Shown here: positions 34,960-43,753 of the stretch, in pieces
Layout: each line of letters starts with the position of its first letter
Position numbering within the stretch: position 1 is the stretch's first letter
NCBI RefSeq assembly: GCF_016862955.1
Contig: NZ_BONY01000045.1
Coordinates: forward strand, 1 to 64,000
Direction: 5' to 3'
DNA length: 64,000 bases
Source of the DNA: Rhizocola hellebori
Lineage (GTDB): Bacteria; Actinomycetota; Actinomycetes; Mycobacteriales; Micromonosporaceae
The notes under the pieces: generated by a model
Told to the model about the DNA's origin: nothing
The model's database searches: none
Seen by the model: only the letters and a program-made list of their open reading frames with translations
Translations under genes and position numbers: made by a program

Positions 34960-35580
34960 GTGGAAGCGGTAACGGCCTGGCTGGAAGCCTTCCCGCCGAT
35001 GGTCATCTACCTGATCGTGGGCCTGATCATCGGGCTGGAGAGCATGGGCATCCCGCTTCCGGGCGAGATCACCTTGGTCAGCGCCACCCTGCTTTCGGTC
35101 AAGGGCATCGGCTCGCCGTGGGGCGTGGCCATCGCGGCCTCAGCGGGCGCCATCATCGGCGATTCGATCGGGTACGCCTTCGGCAAGCGCGGCGGCCGGC
35201 AGATGCTGGAACGGCTCGGCCGGCGCTTCCCCAAGCACCTGGGCGAGGAACAGCTCATCCGGGCCGAGGGAATGTTCGCGCGCTGGGGCACCTGGGCTGT
35301 CTTCTTTGGACGATTTATCGCACTCCTGCGAATCCTGGCCGGACCGATGGCGGGGGCGCTGAAGGTGCCCTACCGCAAGTTCCTGATCGCCAACGCATCC
35401 GGCGGGCTGGTCTGGGCGTTCGGAACGGTGTGGGTCATCTACTGGATCGGAGAGGCCGCGGAACGCTGGCTCTCCCGCTTCTCCTGGGCCGCGCTTGGGC
35501 TCGCCGTGGTCGCGGGTATCGCCACCACGCTGTGGTTCAAACATCGCGCGAAAAAGGCTCTGAGCACTGCCCATGACTGA
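34960..35580 (+). CDS. DedA-family membrane protein
   Basis: 206 aa from GTG 34960, with AGGAAGGGG upstream. DedA/SNARE-associated fold: an N-terminal helix (MVIYLIVGLIIGLESMGIPLPGE, with the conserved Pro-Gly-Glu), the re-entrant GDSIGYAFGKRGG, and the signature FFGRFIALLRILAGPMAG with a charged Arg in the membrane region. DedA proteins are proton-motive-force dependent lipid (undecaprenyl phosphate or phospholipid) transporters. Its stop overlaps the helR start by eight bases, so the two are tightly coupled. Confidence 0.9.
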   Translation: MEAVTAWLEAFPPMVIYLIVGLIIGLESMGIPLPGEITLVSATLLSVKGIGSPWGVAIAASAGAIIGDSIGYAFGKRGGRQMLERLGRRFPKHLGEEQLIRAEGMFARWGTWAVFFGRFIALLRILAGPMAGALKVPYRKFLIANASGGLVWAFGTVWVIYWIGEAAERWLSRFSWAALGLAVVAGIATTLWFKHRAKKALSTAHD

Positions 35581-37642
35581 CACAACCTTGCACGACGAAA
35601 TTGCCCTGGAACAAAAGCATGTAGACCGGGTCTACACGCGCCTGGCCAGGCTGCGGGCCGATGCCCAGCAGGCCGAGGTCGATGGCTATCAGCTGGCCAA
35701 GGTCGGCAACTTCGGCTCCCTGGTGGAGCGCGATGCGATGGTCTTCCACGCGGCCAAGCGGCGGCACGTCTTCGACGCCGAGCACGAGGGGCTGGTCTTC
35801 GGCCGCCTCGACATGCATCCCGAGACCGATCTGCGCGACGAGGAGAGTGTGGCGCGCCGCTACATCGGCCGGCTCGGGGTGCGGGCCGAGGACGGCGAGC
35901 CGTTGCTCATCGACTGGCGGGCCCCGGCCGCGGCCGCCTTCTACCGTGCCACCGCCGCGCAGCCGCTCGGCGTGATCCGGCGACGGATGATCACTTCGTT
36001 CGGCGAGCGGGTCACCTCGCTGGATGACGATCTGCTCGACCCGAACGCGGCCGCGGCGGATCTGCGCGTGGTCGGCGACGGCGCGCTGATGGCCGCGCTG
36101 AGCCGGGCCAAGGGCACCGGGATGCGCGACATCGTGGCCACCATTCAGCACGAGCAGGATCTGGCTATCCGCTCCCCCGCCAGCGGCGTGACCGTGGTCG
36201 AGGGCGGGCCGGGGACGGGCAAGACGGCCGTGGCGCTGCACCGTGCCGCCTACCTGCTCTACACCGACCGCAGCCGGTTCGCCGGTGGCGGCGTGCTCAT
36301 CGTGGGGCCGTCACCGGTCTTCGTGCAGTACATCGAGACCGTGCTGCCCGCGCTTGGCGAGGAGTCGGCCACGCTGCGCTCGCTCGGCCAGCTGGTCCCT
36401 GGGGTGAACGCCACCCGCGAGGAGACCGCTCAGGTCAGGGCGGTCAAGGGCTCGTTGCGGATGCGCAAGGTGTTGCGCCGGGCGGCCGAGGACGCGCCAC
36501 CGTCCAATCCGGATGGGCTGCGGATGCGGTACCGGGGAGAGTGGCTGGTGCTGTCGCGCCGCCAGGTGGAGGAGATCCGCCGGCGGGTCGGGCGGGGGGC
36601 ACGGCGCAATGAGGTGCGCGGCAAGGCGTTCGGCGAGGTGCTGGACGCGCTCTGGGCAAGCGTCAAGGAACGCATGCACATCGAGCAGAGCCGCTTCGAC
36701 GACGATCTGAGCGACCACGAGGACTTCCGGGCGTTCTTGCGCAACTGGTGGCCGTTGGTCACCCCGCAGGAGGTGCTCTCCTGGCTGGCCGACCCGCGCA
36801 AGTTGCACCGCTACGCCGATGGCTTGCTGAGCAATGAGGAGCAGCGGCAGCTGAGCCGTGCGGTCAGGGCCGAGCCGAGCATCGATGACGTTCCCCTGCT
36901 GGATGAGCTTGCGGATCTGATCGGCACGCAGCCCAAGCCGAAGCGCAAGACGCGGCAGGCCCAAACGCTCGGGGTGATGGGCGGGCGGCGGGACAGGGTC
37001 CAGCGCGAGGCCGACTATCGCGACTACGCCCACGTGGTCGTGGACGAGTCGCAGGACGTCACCCCGATGCAGTGGCGGATGATCGGCCGCCGCGGGCACG
37101 CGGCGAGCTGGACCATAGTCGGCGACCCGGCCCAGTCGGCCTGGATCGGCGACGCCCAGGAACCGGGCCGCGCCCGCGACGAGGCGATCGGCCGCCGGAC
37201 CAGGCACCACCACCAGCTGACCACGAACTACCGCAACTCGGCCGAGATCTTCGAGGTGGCCGCAGAGGTGATCCGCAAGGTCTCCCCCGACCTGCCGCTG
37301 CCGGTCGCTGTCCGGTCCACCGGGATCGCCCCCGTTCACCTCAGGACGGGCGGCGACGGCCTCGCCCAGGTCGTGCGCGAGGCCGTCGAGAAACTGCTCG
37401 GCGAGGTCGAGGGGACGGTCGGCGTCATCGCGCCCGACGCCGCCTTCCGCGACCGGGTCCGGTCGTGGCTCAAGGCCGACGACCGGGTCGGGGTGGTGAC
37501 CGCGTTGGCGGCCAAGGGTATGGAGTACGACGCGGTGGCTCTTATCGAGCCGGGGCTCGTCGACAGTGCCCGAACCCTGTACGTGGCACTGTCTCGCGCC
37601 ACGCAACGCCTGACCACGGTCGCCACCACCGACTGGCGCTGA
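35573..37642 (+). CDS. helR: HelR/HelD-type RNA polymerase recycling helicase
   Basis: 689 aa, the size of actinobacterial HelR/HelD class II. An N-terminal coiled-coil (about 1-60, rich in Glu/Lys/Arg) is what reaches into the secondary channel of RNA polymerase in this family. The ATPase parts follow: Walker A GGPGTGKT near residue 212, a long inserted arm (about 270-440) and motif II VVDESQDVTPMQWRMIGRRG. Members remove stalled polymerase from DNA, and HelR displaces rifamycin antibiotics. The dedA overlap suggests joint control. HelR rather than generic UvrD-like is inferred from overall similarity. Confidence 0.8.
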   Translation: MTDTTLHDEIALEQKHVDRVYTRLARLRADAQQAEVDGYQLAKVGNFGSLVERDAMVFHAAKRRHVFDAEHEGLVFGRLDMHPETDLRDEESVARRYIGRLGVRAEDGEPLLIDWRAPAAAAFYRATAAQPLGVIRRRMITSFGERVTSLDDDLLDPNAAAADLRVVGDGALMAALSRAKGTGMRDIVATIQHEQDLAIRSPASGVTVVEGGPGTGKTAVALHRAAYLLYTDRSRFAGGGVLIVGPSPVFVQYIETVLPALGEESATLRSLGQLVPGVNATREETAQVRAVKGSLRMRKVLRRAAEDAPPSNPDGLRMRYRGEWLVLSRRQVEEIRRRVGRGARRNEVRGKAFGEVLDALWASVKERMHIEQSRFDDDLSDHEDFRAFLRNWWPLVTPQEVLSWLADPRKLHRYADGLLSNEEQRQLSRAVRAEPSIDDVPLLDELADLIGTQPKPKRKTRQAQTLGVMGGRRDRVQREADYRDYAHVVVDESQDVTPMQWRMIGRRGHAASWTIVGDPAQSAWIGDAQEPGRARDEAIGRRTRHHHQLTTNYRNSAEIFEVAAEVIRKVSPDLPLPVAVRSTGIAPVHLRTGGDGLAQVVREAVEKLLGEVEGTVGVIAPDAAFRDRVRSWLKADDRVGVVTALAAKGMEYDAVALIEPGLVDSARTLYVALSRATQRLTTVATTDWR

Positions 37643-37646
37643 CGCG

Positions 37647-39680
37647 CTACTTCCAGGTGGAGCTGACGGTCACCGCGCACGGGCTGGAAGGCGTGCTGTA
37701 GCTGCGGTTGGCGCCACTCTCCCAGGTGACGTTGCCGCTGCCGTCCTTCTTGATGAACTTGTATTCGAACGAGGTCGACGGCGCGATGTTCACGGTGCCG
37801 CGCCAGATCGGATAGGCCGCCGAGGAAAGCGCGATCGCCGAGCCGGTGTTCCAGGTCGACAGCGCGGCGATGCTTCCGGTGACGAACACGTTCTGGCCCA
37901 AGACCGTGGTGGCGTTGACTTCGAAGGTGACCGCGATGCTCGAGCAGGAGCCGCCCGGTCCGTTCCAGGTTTCGTTGTAGGTCGCCGTGCAAGCCGTTGT
38001 CGTGCTGTGGCTTCGGTTCGGGTCGTACTCCCAGGTGACGTTCCCGGCGGCGTCCTTGCGGATGTACTTGTATTGGAACGAGGTGTTGAACGGAATGTTG
38101 ATGGTGCCCGGTACCGGGATGGCGGCCGCGGTGTTCCAGTTACCCAGGGCTGGGATCGAGCCGACGATGTAGGCGCTTTCGTTGAGGTTGAAGGTGACCG
38201 CGGTGTTCGTGCAGCCGCCCGTGGGCGTGGGTGATGGCGAGCCGGTGGTTCCATTTTGGAGCGCGATCATCCCGTTGGCGGGAACCGTTGCGGTGAACTG
38301 TCCCCCGCTGACGGTGATGGTGGTGCAGCCGGTGGCGGCCACGTTGCAGTAGGACCCGTTGGGCAGCTGGGTGCTGAAGGTGCCCGTCCACGCGGTGGTG
38401 GACCGGTTGAATGCGACATGCCCGGCGTTGCCGCGGCCGAAGGAGATCCGGTTGCTCTGCGGCGAGGTCCAGTTGTTCACGTTGGTGCCGTTGACTCTGT
38501 TGTGGAACCCGACCAGGTTCGCCACGATCGTGCGCCGGTGTTCGCATTCCCAGCCGGAGCCACAGGTGACCGCGTTCGTGGTTCCGTTGGCGGCGGCGGG
38601 CGGGCCGGCCTCGTTGTTGGTGAAGCTGAAGCTGCTCATCAGCTGCGGGACGCCATAGGGATAGGCGAGGCTGAACGCTTGGGCGAGCGCGTGGGTCTGG
38701 CCGTCCTTGTAGGTCAGGCGGGCCCGCCCGTTGCGCTGGGTGTCATGGTTGTCGATGAAATTGACCGCGTCGCCACTGCCCAGCAGCATGCCGCTGAAGT
38801 CGTTGAGGCCCGACAGGTTGGCGTCGCGGAACGCGTTGCCCACCTTGTCCCCGTACCGGAATTCGGTGACATCGCTTATTCCCGTGTACTCGGTCGGGCT
38901 GATCTCGCCCGGCCCACCCTCGATGACCTCGGTGAAGATGTAAGGCGTCCCGTTAAGTCCACTTAGGACAGATTGCAGATCGGCGACCGGGGTGTGTTTC
39001 GCGGCGTCAATGCGGAACCCGTCCACACCCAGCGAAATGAGGTCGTTGAGGTAGGCGGTGAGCTTGCCGCGCACGTAGCTCGACTCGGTCTTCAGGTCAC
39101 TCAGGTCGACCAGCTCGCAGTTCTGCACCTCCCACCGGTCGGTCCAGCTGGCGATGTCGTCGTTTCCGTTGCGGCCGCAGTGGTGGAAGTCGTCGTTGCC
39201 ATAGGGCACCGACGGATAGCTGTAGTGCGAGTAGGTGCTGCCGTTGCTGCCGGTGCCGGTGGAAGCGCCGCCCGCCATGTGGTTGACGACCGCGTCGACG
39301 TAGATCTTCACGCCCGCGGTGTGGCAGGTCTGCACCATGCTCGCGAAGGCGGCCCGGTTGCCGCGGCGCGACACGACCTGATAGCTGACCGGCTGGTAGT
39401 CCTGCCACCACGGGTAGCCCTGACCGGGCAGCACCACGTGCTCCTGGGGCGGGGAGACCTGCACCGCGCCGAACCCCTTGGGCCCGAGCACGCTTGTGCA
39501 CTCGGACGCGATCGACGCCCAAGGCCACTCGAAGAGATGGACGATGACGTCGCGTGCGCCGGGATTGGCGTCGGCTTTGACCTCTTCGAGCGCGGGCGAG
39601 TTGACCGCGACCGCGGTCAGGAGTGCCGCTGTAAGCAGGAGTGATGCCGCGCCGGCATAAAGGGGACGGATTCTGAACAT
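37647..39680 (-). CDS. Secreted alpha-amylase (GH13) with two CBM20-like starch-binding domains
   Basis: 677 aa. A signal peptide (about 1-30) is followed by the GH13 barrel. Catalytic residues lie in VDGFRIDAAKH (nucleophile Asp), IFTEVIEGG (acid/base Glu) and NFIDNHDTQR (third Asp). A C-terminal beta domain follows, then two starch-binding modules separated by a Ser/Pro linker. The last (from ITVTFEVN-like to the C-terminus) is complete with the YPIWRGTV and VTWESGANRS tryptophans. The first is shorter and lacks the segment with YPxW. It hydrolyses starch outside the cell. A near-palindrome upstream may be the operator of a maltose-type LacI regulator. Confidence 0.93.
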   Translation of the reverse strand: MFRIRPLYAGAASLLLTAALLTAVAVNSPALEEVKADANPGARDVIVHLFEWPWASIASECTSVLGPKGFGAVQVSPPQEHVVLPGQGYPWWQDYQPVSYQVVSRRGNRAAFASMVQTCHTAGVKIYVDAVVNHMAGGASTGTGSNGSTYSHYSYPSVPYGNDDFHHCGRNGNDDIASWTDRWEVQNCELVDLSDLKTESSYVRGKLTAYLNDLISLGVDGFRIDAAKHTPVADLQSVLSGLNGTPYIFTEVIEGGPGEISPTEYTGISDVTEFRYGDKVGNAFRDANLSGLNDFSGMLLGSGDAVNFIDNHDTQRNGRARLTYKDGQTHALAQAFSLAYPYGVPQLMSSFSFTNNEAGPPAAANGTTNAVTCGSGWECEHRRTIVANLVGFHNRVNGTNVNNWTSPQSNRISFGRGNAGHVAFNRSTTAWTGTFSTQLPNGSYCNVAATGCTTITVSGGQFTATVPANGMIALQNGTTGSPSPTPTGGCTNTAVTFNLNESAYIVGSIPALGNWNTAAAIPVPGTINIPFNTSFQYKYIRKDAAGNVTWEYDPNRSHSTTTACTATYNETWNGPGGSCSSIAVTFEVNATTVLGQNVFVTGSIAALSTWNTGSAIALSSAAYPIWRGTVNIAPSTSFEYKFIKKDGSGNVTWESGANRSYSTPSSPCAVTVSSTWK

Positions 39681-39697
39681 GGGCGGGCTCCTCAGTC

Positions 39698-39718
39698 GAA
39701 ACTTCTTGCGGAGTTTTC
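39698..39718. promoter_or_regulatory. Near-palindrome before the amylase gene
   Basis: On the plus strand GAAACT (39698-39703) and AGTTTTC (39712-39718) flank CTTGCG. CTTGC-containing inverted or direct repeats are typical operators of amylase genes in streptomycetes (MalR/Reg1-type LacI regulators). A further AAAGATCTTT palindrome lies at 39828-39837, nearer the divergent aminotransferase gene. Function is inferred. Confidence 0.45.
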
Positions 39719-39874
39719 ACCGAGGTTACGGTTGCTTTTCGTCACTGTGAAGCCCGTTTGACCTGCTCCTTTCGTTTGATCAACTTCTGGGCAAGGCCAG
39801 GAGGGTTGCGTACCCGCAAAATCTTGCAAAGATCTTTTGGGGGTATGGCCGTTGCCGAGGGCGGATACTGAGGT

Positions 39875-41560
39875 ATGGCAGCACCCCTTCTGCGGCGCAT
39901 CCGCGATGAGGTCATCGGCGATGACCAGGTCATGTGGGGGCCGTTCGGGCCTCGCCGGGTGACCTACGCCGACTACACCGCCTCCGGGCGAGCGCTTGGC
40001 TTTCTCGAAGACTTCATCCGCGACGAGGTGCTGCCGCGCTATGCCAACACCCACACCGAAGCCTCCGGCACCGGCCTGCAGACCACCCGGCTGCGCGAGG
40101 ACGCCCGAAACATCATTCGCGCCTCGGTGGGCGGCGACGACCAGACCGCCGTCATCTTCACCGGCTCCGGCTCCACCGGCGCGATAGACAAACTGATCTC
40201 CATCCTGGGCCTGCGGATCCCCCACGAGCTCGACGAGCGCTACCGCCTCAGTGAGCAGATTCCCGCCGAGGAACGCCCGGTGGTCTTCATCGGGCCCTAC
40301 GAGCACCACTCCAACGAGCTGCCGTGGCGCGAGTCGATCGCCGACGTCATCGTCATCCCGGAGGACGACGGCGGCCACATCGATCCCTACGCCCTTGAGG
40401 TGGAGCTGAAGAAATATGTCGATCGCCCGCTGAAAATCGGCTCGTTCTCGGCCGCCTCCAACGTGACCGGCATCCTGTCGGACACCCATCGCATCTCCGA
40501 CCTGCTGCACCGCTATGGCGCGCTGTCGTTTTGGGATTTCGCCGCCGCCGCGCCCTACATCCAGATCGAGATGTACGGCCGGTGCACCGAGCATCCCGAC
40601 GCCTACAAGGACGCGATTTTCCTTTCCCCGCACAAGTTTGTGGGCGGGCCCAGCACTCCCGGCGTGCTGGTCGTGCGCCGCGATCTGTTGCGCAACCGGG
40701 TGCCCAGCGTCCCGGGCGGCGGCACTGTCGAATACGTCAACCCGACTGACCATCGCTACCTTGCCGACCACGAGGCGCGGGAGGAGGGCGGCACTCCGGC
40801 CATCGTCGACTCGATCCGGGCCGGCCTGGTCTTCCAGCTGAAGGAGGCCGTCGGCACGGATGTCATCAAGGCCCAGGAGGAACGCTTCCTGAGGCACGCC
40901 ATTACATCGTGGCGGGCCAACCCGCGCATCGAGATCCTCGGCAATCTCGAGGCGGAGAGACTTTCCATAATCTCTTTTCGGGTACTGCATCCAAGCGGCC
41001 GCCATCTGCACCACAACTTCGTCGTGGCCATCCTCAACGACCTGTTCGGCATCCAGTCCCGCGGCGGGTGCTCGTGTGCCGGCCCCTACGGGCATCGTCT
41101 GCTCGGCATCGACCTGGCCCGCTCGCACGAGTTCGAAGAGGAGATCCGGGCCGGCTGTGAGGGGATCAAGCCCGGCTGGGCGCGGGTTTCGTTCAACTAC
41201 TTCATTTCCGAGGCGACCGCCCGCTACATCGTCGAAGCCGTGCACGTGGTGGCGAACGAGGCGTGGAAGCTGTTGCCCGAATACAGGTTCAACCCCTACA
41301 GCGGGCTGTGGCGCCACCGCGACGGCCTCGTCGAGCCGCCGCTGCGCCTGACCCAGCTGCACTATGATGCCACCGGCCGGCTGCGCTGGCCGGCCCACCA
41401 CGAAAGGGCACCCGAGTCCGCCCTGCGCGACTATCTGCGGGTCGCCCACGAGATCTGCGACGCGATGCCCACCACCGAGTCCCCCGACGCGGTCGTGACC
41501 GTCTCCCCGCGCTTCGACCAGCTTCGCTGGTTCGAGTTGCCCGCCGTCTGCATGACCTGA
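39875..41560 (+). CDS. Class V aminotransferase / cysteine desulfurase-like PLP enzyme
   Basis: 561 aa, longer than usual (about 400). The PLP lysine is in SPHKFVGGPSTPG near residue 255. An acidic residue that would interact with the PLP pyridine is the Asp in LSFWDFAAAAPY. The loop SRGGCSCAGPYGH near residues 395-407 carries two cysteines where SufS/IscS-type enzymes have the catalytic one. The C-terminal ~100 residues have no counterpart in typical desulfurases. It could mobilise sulphur or act on an unusual amino acid. No partner genes (sufU, iscU) are adjacent. It is divergent from the amylase gene. Confidence 0.82.
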   Translation: MAAPLLRRIRDEVIGDDQVMWGPFGPRRVTYADYTASGRALGFLEDFIRDEVLPRYANTHTEASGTGLQTTRLREDARNIIRASVGGDDQTAVIFTGSGSTGAIDKLISILGLRIPHELDERYRLSEQIPAEERPVVFIGPYEHHSNELPWRESIADVIVIPEDDGGHIDPYALEVELKKYVDRPLKIGSFSAASNVTGILSDTHRISDLLHRYGALSFWDFAAAAPYIQIEMYGRCTEHPDAYKDAIFLSPHKFVGGPSTPGVLVVRRDLLRNRVPSVPGGGTVEYVNPTDHRYLADHEAREEGGTPAIVDSIRAGLVFQLKEAVGTDVIKAQEERFLRHAITSWRANPRIEILGNLEAERLSIISFRVLHPSGRHLHHNFVVAILNDLFGIQSRGGCSCAGPYGHRLLGIDLARSHEFEEEIRAGCEGIKPGWARVSFNYFISEATARYIVEAVHVVANEAWKLLPEYRFNPYSGLWRHRDGLVEPPLRLTQLHYDATGRLRWPAHHERAPESALRDYLRVAHEICDAMPTTESPDAVVTVSPRFDQLRWFELPAVCMT

Positions 41561-41665
41561 CCGCTCTGCCCTTCTCCATCAGCGTCAACTGGCACGAAAC
41601 TAATCGCGCGGCTATGCGTTGACTCTTTTGTTGGCTACCCGAAGCTTGAGGATGAGGGAAGCAAT

Positions 41666-42196
41666 ATGCTCGAAATCGAGACGACAGAACCACCCCTGAT
41701 CGGTGAGCCGGAGCATGCGCACACGGTGAGCGCCGCCATGGCCGCCGGGGCCCGGGCCTATGCCAGCACACAGGACGTGGGCATAGTGGCCGCGGTCAGT
41801 CTGCTGTCCGAATACGACGACGGCCGGCTCCTGCTGGAGGCGAGCGTCGCCCGGCATCTGCACTGGGTGCCCGGCAAGAAGGAAATACTCGTGGATTGGG
41901 TGTCGCTTTTCGACGCGCAATCGCTGCGCAGCCCCAAACACGACCAGACCGAACAGACCTGGGCCATCCTGCTCATCGCCTGCTCTTTGGCGATCGGGCG
42001 GGCGCTGCATCGCTTTGGCACCCTACTTGGCTATCTCGACCACCGCTCCGCCAGCCAAGTCATCAGAGCCATATACATAGCAAGTCATGATGGCGCCTAC
42101 CCCGCGCCGGGCTGGCCCGACGCCGAACCGGTGACACTCGGTGTCCTGGCGGAGGTCGAGGCCGCATTCATCAAAGCGCGCGACCCACAGGACTGA
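41666..42196 (+). CDS. Uncharacterised protein
   Basis: 176 aa with GAGGGA at good distance from the ATG. Not recognised. Soluble, with one hydrophobic stretch (WAILLIACSLAIGRALHRFG, about 94-113) too polar in its surroundings to be clearly a membrane helix. N-terminal half acidic. It begins a stretch of AT-richer, less familiar genes and is convergent with the XRE regulator across a terminator. Confidence 0.55.
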   Translation: MLEIETTEPPLIGEPEHAHTVSAAMAAGARAYASTQDVGIVAAVSLLSEYDDGRLLLEASVARHLHWVPGKKEILVDWVSLFDAQSLRSPKHDQTEQTWAILLIACSLAIGRALHRFGTLLGYLDHRSASQVIRAIYIASHDGAYPAPGWPDAEPVTLGVLAEVEAAFIKARDPQD

Positions 42197-42510
42197 CCGG
42201 CGAACAAAGACTCCGCGGCGAGCTGTCAGGGACTGGCCGTATCCTGACCGCTCGTCGCGGCTTTGCCATGCCCAATACACAGTTGTACAAACTGCAGTTG
42301 CACAAAAAGCACAAAAAAGTAGGGCGTGGCGTCCATAGCACGTGTCTGGACGCCACACCCAGGCTCAGCCACTCCCTAGCGGTGGCAACCGGTGCGGAGG
42401 AGCCTTTCCGCTACTTCGATAGGATGACTGTCTGAACCACCTTCAGCATATTGCGGCTTGAGCCGATTTCGATCGCCAGTTGCGATGGGCAGTAATAATT
42501 GTGTTTGCGT
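42197..42510. other. Intergenic region with repeats and a terminator, convergent genes
   Basis: About 310 bp without a gene. It holds two 11-base near repeats 15 bp apart, AGTTGTACAAA (42281) and AGTTGCACAAA (42296), the first containing the palindrome TTGTACAA, and a terminator hairpin at 42326-42356. The rest, up to the XRE stop, shows nothing clear. Confidence 0.5.
42326..42356 (-). terminator. Rho-independent terminator of the XRE regulator gene
   Basis: Arms GTGGCGTCCA/TGGACGCCAC (10 bp, perfect) with an 11-base loop. Read on the minus strand the hairpin is followed by CTACTTTTTTG, a real T run. It lies 155 bp after the minus-strand stop, between convergent genes. Confidence 0.65.
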
Positions 42511-43719
42511 TCATTGCAGACTCAGGCCGACCCGCTGAGCCAGCGCAAGAATCGGGTCACGATTCGTCTTGCGCTGCGCTCGCACCATCAGCTCGGAGAG
42601 CAACTCCTGGGTATAGCGCGACATCCGGAAGTGCTGCGGCGCCACACGTTCGGCGGTGACCAGGCTTGCCACCGCTTCCTCGTCCTGGCCCGCGGCCAGC
42701 AGAGCCCGCGCCAGCGCGAAGCGGTACCAGGCTTGGCCCAGCGGAAACGGGAGCGCCGTGAGGTCGATGGTGTCCCGGATTCGCATCGCCCAGCGGATAT
42801 CGCGCAGCTGGGCCGCCGCGGACATCTGCCATACGTCGACAGTGGTCGTGTTGAACCAGTTGCCCGAAAAACCCGCGGCATGTGACGAGACGCGCACCGG
42901 CTCACCGAGCAGTTTCGCCAGTAGCCGCGCTTCGTCCAGGTGCATGCTCGCGTCGTTCCCCCGGCCCAGATAACAGGCCTGTTGCGCGGCAAGCAGATGG
43001 AGCCAGCCCGTCATTTCGGTGGCCTGCCGGCTGTCGGTCTTGGCACTGGCCAGCGCCCCCAGCGCGGCCCGCAGCCCGATCTCGGCCGCTTCCACCGGAA
43101 ACGACTTGACCCACGAGTAGCGGGCGAGGCTGAGATATGCCCCATCAGCTATACCGGCGGCTGTACGCACGCCGAGATCCGCGGCCTCCCCGGCCAGATC
43201 ATCAAAGCCCAAGTGGGCCAAGGCGAAACGGACGACCGACAGGGCTCGGGTCATCAGCTCCGCGCTGGCGCGGCCATGCGCGGCAAGCTCACGCAACAGC
43301 GGAGCCATTCGATGCATGGTGCCGTACCAGTTACCCGAGTTGCGAATGTCCACCAGGTCACCAACATCGAGCCGCAGCGCCTCCATCGAGCGGCTCGGCG
43401 TGGACCTCTCCCCTAACGCAAGCTCGAGCAATGCGACCCGTACCCCTGGTACCTGAGCCAGAACCTTGTTTCTTGTGTGATCGGGATAACCCGGTTGATC
43501 CAGTAGTTGCGCCAGCGAAATCTGCAACGCCTCTGCAAGTTTCAGTTGAGTGGATGGACGGTCTAGCGGCTTGATTCCGGACTCCAGCTCCGACAGGTAG
43601 GGCTGGGAGAGCCCGGCCAGCGCGGCGAGTCTGGACTGAGAGAGCCCGCGGCGCCTACGCCACCGCGCCAGGCGAACTCCTATTTCTGCATCGGCACCCA
43701 TCAGCCGATTTCGACTCAC
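42511..43719 (-). CDS. XRE-family regulator with C-terminal helical repeat domain
   Basis: 402 aa, GTG 43719 preceded by GGGAGG. The N-terminal HTH (about residues 12-68) has LARWRRRRGLSQSRLAALAGLSQPYLSELE. The remaining ~320 residues are all-helical, Ala/Leu-rich and TPR-like (for example ALARALLAAGQDEEAVASLVTAERVA). Such proteins are common actinomycete regulators whose repeat domain may bind a peptide or protein ligand. It is encoded downstream of the beta-lactamase-fold gene on the same strand with 34 bp between them, so they may be co-transcribed. Confidence 0.82.
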   Translation of the reverse strand: MSRNRLMGADAEIGVRLARWRRRRGLSQSRLAALAGLSQPYLSELESGIKPLDRPSTQLKLAEALQISLAQLLDQPGYPDHTRNKVLAQVPGVRVALLELALGERSTPSRSMEALRLDVGDLVDIRNSGNWYGTMHRMAPLLRELAAHGRASAELMTRALSVVRFALAHLGFDDLAGEAADLGVRTAAGIADGAYLSLARYSWVKSFPVEAAEIGLRAALGALASAKTDSRQATEMTGWLHLLAAQQACYLGRGNDASMHLDEARLLAKLLGEPVRVSSHAAGFSGNWFNTTTVDVWQMSAAAQLRDIRWAMRIRDTIDLTALPFPLGQAWYRFALARALLAAGQDEEAVASLVTAERVAPQHFRMSRYTQELLSELMVRAQRKTNRDPILALAQRVGLSLQ

Positions 43720-43753
43720 GACAACCTCCCGGCGTTTCGCTTCGGCCTGCGCG

